Assembly: GCF_014359955.1 (NCBI RefSeq)
Contig: NZ_JACIYL010000078.1
Coordinates: forward strand, 1-9,980
Direction: 5' to 3'
Source of the DNA: Thermogutta sp.
Lineage (GTDB): Bacteria > Planctomycetota > Planctomycetia > Pirellulales > Thermoguttaceae
Length of the DNA stretch: 9,980 nucleotides
Below the pieces are notes generated by a model that was not told where the DNA came from, did no database searches, and saw nothing but the letters and a program-made list of their open reading frames with translations. A program made the position numbers and the translations under genes. Of this stretch, positions 6,032 to 9,980 are shown piece after piece (the first letter of the stretch is position 1; the number at the start of each line of letters is the position of its first letter).

Positions 6032-7054
6032 TCACTGGTTGGGTACAAGTTCCCTTCCTGCCCGAGTTGCCAGGGCCCGCCAGACGGGCAGCTCGATGGT
6101 CTCTGCGTAGAACCGTGCGGAGCCATCGACGTGGACGGCATTGACGCCGCCCGGGTGAAAGCTGCGGGCGGTCACAATCGCGTAGGTGGGAGCCCCGTTG
6201 ATTCCGTTCTTCCCCTCCTGCCAGGAGTTGTAGTCGCAATCTTCCGTTTTTCCGCCGATGTCACAGGGCACGCGGGTGTTGGGGGGAAAGCATGCGGTGA
6301 AGCCGGTATGATGGACACGCCCGTCCGGCCATTCGGTGTGACCGGTGGTTTTCGCTTCTCCCGCCGATGCGACAACAGTCGAGGCCTCGGCTGCGGAAGC
6401 CGGAATGTTGGTGGACGGCGGCCCGCCGTTCCGCCGATACGGCTGCCAGGCTTTGACTTCCGACGCCAGCAGTGTGTGGCTCGTGCCATCGATGACCCCC
6501 GCCCAGGTCACCGCCGAGTTGGGAAAGGCGATGCCGTCGCCGCCTCTTCCCGTGACGGGGTCGTACACGAAGTACACACCGAGATTGAACCCGTAGGTCG
6601 TCGGATACAGACGTGGCTTTCCGGCCCCTGTATCCCGTATTTCTGAAGATTTGGGATCGCTGGGACAGGCAAACACGGGGATCCGGACGCCATCAATCAC
6701 GAGTTGTGAATCCCAGGCTTCCACCAGGTTCACCTGCGAGCCGAGCGGCACCTGCTCTATAAAAGGTAAAATCCGCCCGTGCACTCCCCATGACACGTTA
6801 TTGCCCGTCGCCTGGACGGTGCGGTCCACAATCGCACTCGAGGGAAAACACCCCCAGTTGCTGGCGTAATTATGGACCGCCAGTCCGAGTTGCTTGAGGT
6901 TGTTGAGACATTGAGCTCGCCGAGCCGCCTCCCGTGCTGCCTGCACGGCCGGCAGCAAAAGCGCGATGAGCAGTCCGATAATCGCAATGACCACCAGAAG
7001 CTCAACGAGGGTGAATGCCAAACGCCCATCATGCATGGGTCGCAACGTCTTCAT
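6032..7054 (-). CDS. DUF1559 protein with prepilin-type N-terminal methylation motif
   Basis: The 340-residue protein starts with a short basic leader, then FTLVELLVVIAIIGLLIALLL-type hydrophobic helix (14-34), the class III/type IV pilin-like signature cut by prepilin peptidase before F14 and N-methylated. The residue before the cut is alanine (A13) rather than the usual glycine. AREAARRAQCLNNLKQLGLA follows, as in nearly all DUF1559 proteins. FACPSD occurs at 128-133 and the C-terminal H-X9-DG motif at 300-311 (H300, D310, G311). The family is characteristic of Planctomycetota, in dozens to hundreds of copies per genome; its function is unknown, presumably a surface or periplasmic pseudopilin-like protein. 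GGAG lies 9 bases before the ATG at 7054. It stands alone and converges on nikO. Confidence 0.95.
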   Translation of the reverse strand: MKTLRPMHDGRLAFTLVELLVVIAIIGLLIALLLPAVQAAREAARRAQCLNNLKQLGLAVHNYASNWGCFPSSAIVDRTVQATGNNVSWGVHGRILPFIEQVPLGSQVNLVEAWDSQLVIDGVRIPVFACPSDPKSSEIRDTGAGKPRLYPTTYGFNLGVYFVYDPVTGRGGDGIAFPNSAVTWAGVIDGTSHTLLASEVKAWQPYRRNGGPPSTNIPASAAEASTVVASAGEAKTTGHTEWPDGRVHHTGFTACFPPNTRVPCDIGGKTEDCDYNSWQEGKNGINGAPTYAIVTARSFHPGGVNAVHVDGSARFYAETIELPVWRALATRAGRELVPNQ

Positions 7055-7115
7055 GTCACGTCACTCCGTAGTTCTCAGTTCTGTAAGAAAACCTTGGCAG
7101 CCAAATTCGCGTGAT

Positions 7116-7135
7116 TGTCAGTGGCTCCATTGACA
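7116..7135. promoter_or_regulatory. Imperfect 20-base dyad upstream of the DUF1559 gene
   Basis: TGTCAGTGGCTCCATTGACA pairs at 8 of 10 symmetric positions, with TGTCA and TGACA as perfect outer arms. It lies about 62 bases upstream of the DUF1559 ATG on the opposite strand, where an operator could act. No regulator can be assigned. Confidence 0.35.
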
Positions 7136-7357
7136 GCCCGACAGGACTGCCCCCCGACCGCCGCCCAATTCCCGACAACCCGCTCTTCCCGTCGGCGTAA
7201 AATCTCCCATTTCGGGAAAAGGACGCTTCGCTATTGCAAAGGCCATTCCAACTTGCCCCACAGCAGGGGGAAAACGGGCAGGCACGTGAAAATCCCCCAA
7301 AAACCGCATCGAAGGACAGGACGAGCGTCCCACATGCCAGCCAAACAACACCGGCCG

Positions 7358-7397
7358 GTGTCGCGGCGATCGACACCGTGTCGCATGGATCGACACC
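7358..7397. promoter_or_regulatory. Two tandem 20-base dyads, GTGTCG-N7-CGACAC
   Basis: Copy 1 (7358-7377) and copy 2 (7378-7397) abut and differ only in three central bases: GTGTCGC, then GGC or ATG, then GATCGACACC. Each is an inverted repeat with 6-base arms GTGTCG and CGACAC and a 7-base centre. The inner arms also form CGACAC-C-GTGTCG across the junction (7371-7383). In DNA this looks like two adjacent binding sites for a dimeric regulator, one per two helical turns. In RNA it would give alternative hairpins. It lies about 127 bases upstream of the radical SAM start. Confidence 0.55.
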
Positions 7398-7412
7398 CTT
7401 CCAGCAGAAGGG
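7396..7412 (+). other. Hairpin CCCTTC-N5-GAAGGG after the tandem dyads
   Basis: A perfect 6-base stem with a CAGCA loop shares its first two bases with the end of dyad copy 2. No T-tract follows. It may be part of the same regulatory or leader-RNA structure ahead of the radical SAM gene. Confidence 0.4.
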
Positions 7413-7523
7413 CCAAAACTTCACAATGAAAAATGGCGCCCAGTGTGTTCGCCAGCTCCATCCCAGGGCTGAAAATTGGTGCAAGGACTGGAAGGCGCGG
7501 CGCCGTTCCACAGGAGCGAGACA

Positions 7524-8450
7524 GTGGTTCTCCACCAGACGGAACCCAGTTACGTCAAACTCCACGCGAGTGGTGAGCTAAAAAAGCGCGCGGAAGCGGC
7601 CATCGCTCGGCTGGCGGAATGCACCCTCTGCCCCCGGCAATGTGGAGCCGATCGGTCACGCGATGAGCCGCGGGGTTCGTTTTGCGGCATTGGTCGATAC
7701 GCCTGGGTCTCCAGCGCCTTTCCTCATCACGGCGAGGAACCGTGCCTTCGCGGCTGGAATGGCTCGGGAACGATTTTCTTCTCCGGGTGCAATCTCCGCT
7801 GCGTATTCTGTCAAAACAACGACATCAGTTGGTACCGCACGGGCTCCCCCTGCGATGCCCAGCGTTTGGCACGACTGATGATCCGGCTTCAGGAATTAGG
7901 TTGCCATAACATTAATTTCGTCACGCCCAGCCATGTGGTCGCGCAGATACTGGAGGCCCTTCCCATCGCCGTGGAAGAGGGGCTGCGCATTCCCCTTGTT
8001 TACAACTCAGGTGGTTATGATTCAGTGGAAACACTGCACCTCCTCGACGGAGTGATCGATATTTATATGCCGGATATCAAGTTCACCGATCCCGCGGTTG
8101 CGGAGCGCTTCGCGCATGCGGCCGACTACTGGGAAGTTTGTCGGGCGGCCGTCCGCGAGATGCATCGGCAGGTCGGCGATCTCATCCTCGATGAGCGCGG
8201 CCTGGCCGTGCGTGGGCTTCTCGTGCGCCACCTGGTGATGCCCAACGGTCTTGCTGGCACCGAAAAAGTTATGCGATTCCTGGCCGAGGAGATCTCCCCG
8301 CATACCTACGTGAACATCATGGCGCAGTATCGGCCGGAGGGTCGGGCGTGGGACTTTCCCGAAATTGCGCGACGCTGCACTCCCCAGGAATATCAGGAAG
8401 CCGTGGCGATGGCCCGACGGGCGGGCATTTACCGACTGTGCCGCGATTGA
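7524..8450 (+). CDS. PflX-type radical SAM protein (pyruvate formate-lyase activase-like, COG1313)
   Basis: The 308-residue protein carries the radical SAM cluster motif C89-x3-C93-x2-C96 (CNLRCVFC followed by QN), binding a 4Fe-4S cluster that cleaves S-adenosylmethionine. Ahead of it is the PflX-family cysteine block CTLCPRQC (33-40) with C54 in SFCGIG. Further family features are NFVTPSHVV, LVYNSGGYDS, IYMPDIKF and LVRHLVMPNG. The frame is open to TTG 7476 and GTG 7479, but GTG 7524 has AGGAG 7 bases upstream, and EPSYVKLHASGELKKR just after it is how family members begin. Unlike true PflA, no glycyl-radical enzyme is adjacent, and the family's substrate is not established. It precedes bioD by 106 bases on the same strand. 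Confidence 0.9.
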   Translation: MVLHQTEPSYVKLHASGELKKRAEAAIARLAECTLCPRQCGADRSRDEPRGSFCGIGRYAWVSSAFPHHGEEPCLRGWNGSGTIFFSGCNLRCVFCQNNDISWYRTGSPCDAQRLARLMIRLQELGCHNINFVTPSHVVAQILEALPIAVEEGLRIPLVYNSGGYDSVETLHLLDGVIDIYMPDIKFTDPAVAERFAHAADYWEVCRAAVREMHRQVGDLILDERGLAVRGLLVRHLVMPNGLAGTEKVMRFLAEEISPHTYVNIMAQYRPEGRAWDFPEIARRCTPQEYQEAVAMARRAGIYRLCRD

Positions 8451-8499
8451 TGGCTGACGGTCGTTCCACAGAAGAAAAGTCCAGCCAATCGGTGAGCTT

Positions 8500-8529
8500 T
8501 TGGGAGAATTGAGAAAACCTCTCTAACAT
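8500..8529 (+). promoter_or_regulatory. Possible promoter of bioD
   Basis: TTGGGA (8500-8505) and TAACAT (8524-8529) are 18 bases apart, and the expected start of transcription is about 20 bases before the bioD ATG. Both hexamers match the consensus only moderately. If real, bioD can be transcribed independently of the radical SAM gene. Confidence 0.35.
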
Positions 8530-8556
8530 TCGCGGTGGTTATCAGGAAGATTTTCG

Positions 8557-9282
8557 ATGTCCAGAAGAAAACCGTTGGGGCTTTTCATCACCGGAACAGA
8601 TACAGGAGTGGGAAAGACCTACGTCGGGGCGCTCATTGCCCGAGAGCTTGTCCGGGCCGGACTCCGCGTGGGCGTTTACAAGCCGGCGGCCAGCGGCTGT
8701 GTTCGGAAAAAAGGGGAACTCATTTCGGAAGATGCGTTGACCCTGTGGGAAGCCGCTGGAAGGCCGCTGTCTCTGGAACAAGTCTGTCCTCAACGGTTCG
8801 AGGCCCCGCTGGCGCCCCATCTCGCGGCGCGCCTGGAAGGCAAAGCCGTTGACTGCCAGCTTCTGCGGGAGGGCCTCCGTCCCTGGCAGCAGTGGGCGGA
8901 CGTGGTCCTCATCGAGGGTGCCGGCGGCCTGATGTCGCCCATCAGCGATGAGGATTATGTGGCTGATCTGGCTTACGAATTTGGCTATCCCCTGCTGGTG
9001 GTGAGCAAAAATGTCCTGGGCACAATCAACCACACCCTTCTGACGCTCATTGCGGCCACCACCTTTCGCGAAGGACTGGACATCGCGGGAATTGTCCTCA
9101 ACGAACCGAATCCACGCGATCCCGAGGACGTAAGCGTCGAAAGCAACCTCGCCGAGCTGGCGGCGCGGTGCGTCCCTCCCGTTCTGGCCCAGGTGAAATA
9201 CGGGGAAAACCGATTTGAACCCCAGGTGGAGTGGAGCACAATTGTGCAGAAGTCCCGGCCGAAGAAGTTGCCCGATTGGTGA
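8557..9282 (+). CDS. bioD: ATP-dependent dethiobiotin synthetase
   Basis: BioD closes the ureido ring of dethiobiotin from 7,8-diaminopelargonate, CO2 and ATP, the penultimate step of biotin synthesis, in the cytoplasm. The 241-residue product has the P-loop GTDTGVGKT (13-21), the KPAASG segment with catalytic lysine K42, SEDA with D59, the EGAGGLMSPI loop (120-129), LGTINHTLLT (154-163) and VLNEP with N182. Length and motif order are standard for BioD. ATG 8557 has AGGAAG 7 bases upstream. No other bio gene lies in the window, so biotin genes appear to be scattered or to lie outside. Nothing connects it clearly to the preceding radical SAM gene except strand and proximity. Confidence 0.95.
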   Translation: MSRRKPLGLFITGTDTGVGKTYVGALIARELVRAGLRVGVYKPAASGCVRKKGELISEDALTLWEAAGRPLSLEQVCPQRFEAPLAPHLAARLEGKAVDCQLLREGLRPWQQWADVVLIEGAGGLMSPISDEDYVADLAYEFGYPLLVVSKNVLGTINHTLLTLIAATTFREGLDIAGIVLNEPNPRDPEDVSVESNLAELAARCVPPVLAQVKYGENRFEPQVEWSTIVQKSRPKKLPDW

Positions 9283-9455
9283 AATCGTGACCCGTGCACC
9301 AGCGTTGGTTCGTGATGCAGTGCCATCCGGCGGGCACGGCCGAATGCCTGGGCGTTTCGGGCACCGGTTTCTGGGCACCTATTCCGGTTAATCATGAAGA
9401 CGATTCGTGACTCGCTACCGAAGTCCGGTCTGGCAAACCTCGATATAACTGGACT

Positions 9456-9485
9456 TTGTGAAGGTTCAATCGCTGTGACTAAAAT
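9456..9485 (+). promoter_or_regulatory. Possible promoter immediately before the last gene
   Basis: TTGTGA (9456-9461) and TAAAAT (9480-9485) are 18 bases apart; the -10 matches five of six consensus bases and the -35 four. Transcription would then start at about 9492, two bases before the ATG at 9494, giving a leaderless or nearly leaderless mRNA. Confidence 0.3.
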
Positions 9486-9493
9486 GAAAGAGT

Positions 9494-9980
9494 ATGAGCA
9501 CGGCAAGTACCATCACCCGATATTACGGTCCAGCCTGGGAAGAAGACCCGCCGCTTCTGGAGTGGGATGATTGGCCGGTGCGCGACCATCCCACCACGGC
9601 GGTGATCTTTTTGCTGACGTTGGCGTGTGCGTCGGCGGGGGTTTTCCTTGTGACCGGGAGACTTTTCTGGACGGTCTTTGCGGACCTGTTTCTGGTCGCG
9701 TCCTTCGCCAGGGCGCTGCTCCGGGCGACGTATCGCTTGGGTCCGTACGGTGTGGAGCGGATCGTCTTCGGCAGGCTCCAGCGGATTCCCTGGCGGGCCA
9801 TCCGCGCCGTACGTATCGTCGATCAGGGGGTATTTCTTTTCGACACGCGGGAGCCCACTCCTGTGGACACGCTTCGCGCGGTCTTCGTGCCGTTCGGCCC
9901 GCACCGCGAGGGAGTGCTCGCGCGGCTGGAATTCTACCTCGCTTCTCGCAAAGGGATATCCGAAGCCGTCAGTCGACGGC
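9494..9980 (+). CDS. Hypothetical two-helix membrane protein, C-terminus off the right edge
   Basis: The frame is open from ATG 9494 to the window edge, 162 residues. An acidic, tryptophan-containing cytoplasmic head (about 14-32, EEDPPLLEWDDW) is followed by two closely spaced membrane helices (about 35-54 and 57-76). A segment starting YRLGPYGVERIVFGRLQRI (80-98) then leads to IPWRAIRAVRIVDQGVFLF. A hairpin of two helices followed by a strand, 'I.W..I..V', and another strand resembles bacterial PH-like (bPH) membrane proteins, but I do not recognise a specific family. No strong Shine-Dalgarno precedes the ATG. An ATG at 9484 in another frame stops after a few dozen codons. Confidence 0.72.
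   Translation, partial: MSTASTITRYYGPAWEEDPPLLEWDDWPVRDHPTTAVIFLLTLACASAGVFLVTGRLFWTVFADLFLVASFARALLRATYRLGPYGVERIVFGRLQRIPWRAIRAVRIVDQGVFLFDTREPTPVDTLRAVFVPFGPHREGVLARLEFYLASRKGISEAVSRR

Larger units (their letters stand above)
7055..7523. other. Non-coding divergent region between DUF1559 and the radical SAM gene
   Basis: These 469 bases lie between two divergent genes. No open frame here shows a known family. The region contains an 11-base odd palindrome TTGGC-A-GCCAA (7094-7104), an imperfect dyad (7116-7135), distant GGGGGA/TCCCCC arms (7266-7298), two tandem dyads (7358-7397) and a hairpin (7396-7412). I found no convincing -35/-10 pair for either gene. Confidence 0.6.

Noticed and set aside
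6025..6044. ACCCAA-N8-TTGGGT stem as a bidirectional terminator between nikO and the DUF1559 gene
   Set aside because: The stem is short, overlaps the DUF1559 stop codon, and has no T-tract on either side. The convergent genes need termination, but this sequence does not support a specific site.
6131..6646. Plus-strand frame opposite the DUF1559 gene
   Set aside because: It is antisense to a gene with complete DUF1559 hallmarks and has no recognisable domain.
7234..7581. Plus-strand frame of 115 codons upstream of the radical SAM gene
   Set aside because: It overlaps the radical SAM start in another frame, shows low-complexity composition and no family, and covers the tandem dyads.
9283..9493. 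Short near-repeats GTTTC(T)GGGCACC and a GTGCC/GGCAC stem after bioD
   Set aside because: The repeats are imperfect and the stem has only five pairs with no T-tract, so neither a terminator nor a regulatory site can be supported.

Overview
The window looks like chromosomal DNA from a planctomycete, probably a Pirellulales-type thermophile or a relative. The main evidence is a DUF1559 protein with a prepilin-type N-terminus and an H-X9-DG C-terminal motif, a family hugely expanded in Planctomycetota. A variant Hanks-type serine/threonine kinase and spacious intergenic DNA rich in palindromes agree with this. The phylum call is an inference from gene content.

Layout: (1) 1-1090, minus strand: N-terminal 363 residues of a Ser/Thr protein kinase that runs off the left edge. 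(2) 1091-1951: an 861-base non-coding region with an intergenic palindrome, a hairpin, an array of 29-base hairpin repeats, a doubled 15-mer, and a dyad lying on an extended -10 promoter. (3) 1952-5904, plus strand: a complete five-gene ECF-type metal-uptake operon in the order nikK-nikM-nikL-nikQ-nikO. (4) 6032-7054, minus strand: DUF1559 pseudopilin-like protein, convergent with the operon. (5) 7055-7523: non-coding, with a dyad near the DUF1559 start and two tandem 20-base dyads plus a hairpin ahead of the next gene. (6) 7524-8450, plus: PflX-type radical SAM protein. (7) 8557-9282, plus: bioD, dethiobiotin synthetase. (8) 9494 to the right edge, plus: N-terminal part of an unrecognised two-helix membrane protein with a PH-like C-terminal segment.

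The nik operon is the functional core. NikM is the substrate-binding membrane unit: MHIPDG start, with a second histidine at residue 67. NikL is a membrane-anchored partner and NikK a periplasmic DUF4198 partner. NikQ is the T-component and NikO the ATPase. The predicted mature N-termini of NikK and NikL both begin with histidine, as NikM does at residue 2. Upstream is a perfect inverted repeat, GTGTTAC-N13-GTAACAC, overlapping the likely -10 element. It resembles the NikR operator form that I recall from Geobacter-type bacteria, and it supports nickel rather than cobalt as the substrate and Ni-dependent repression.

No rRNA, tRNA, CRISPR array, transposase gene or integrase was found. The least-explained parts are the two palindrome-rich intergenic regions.
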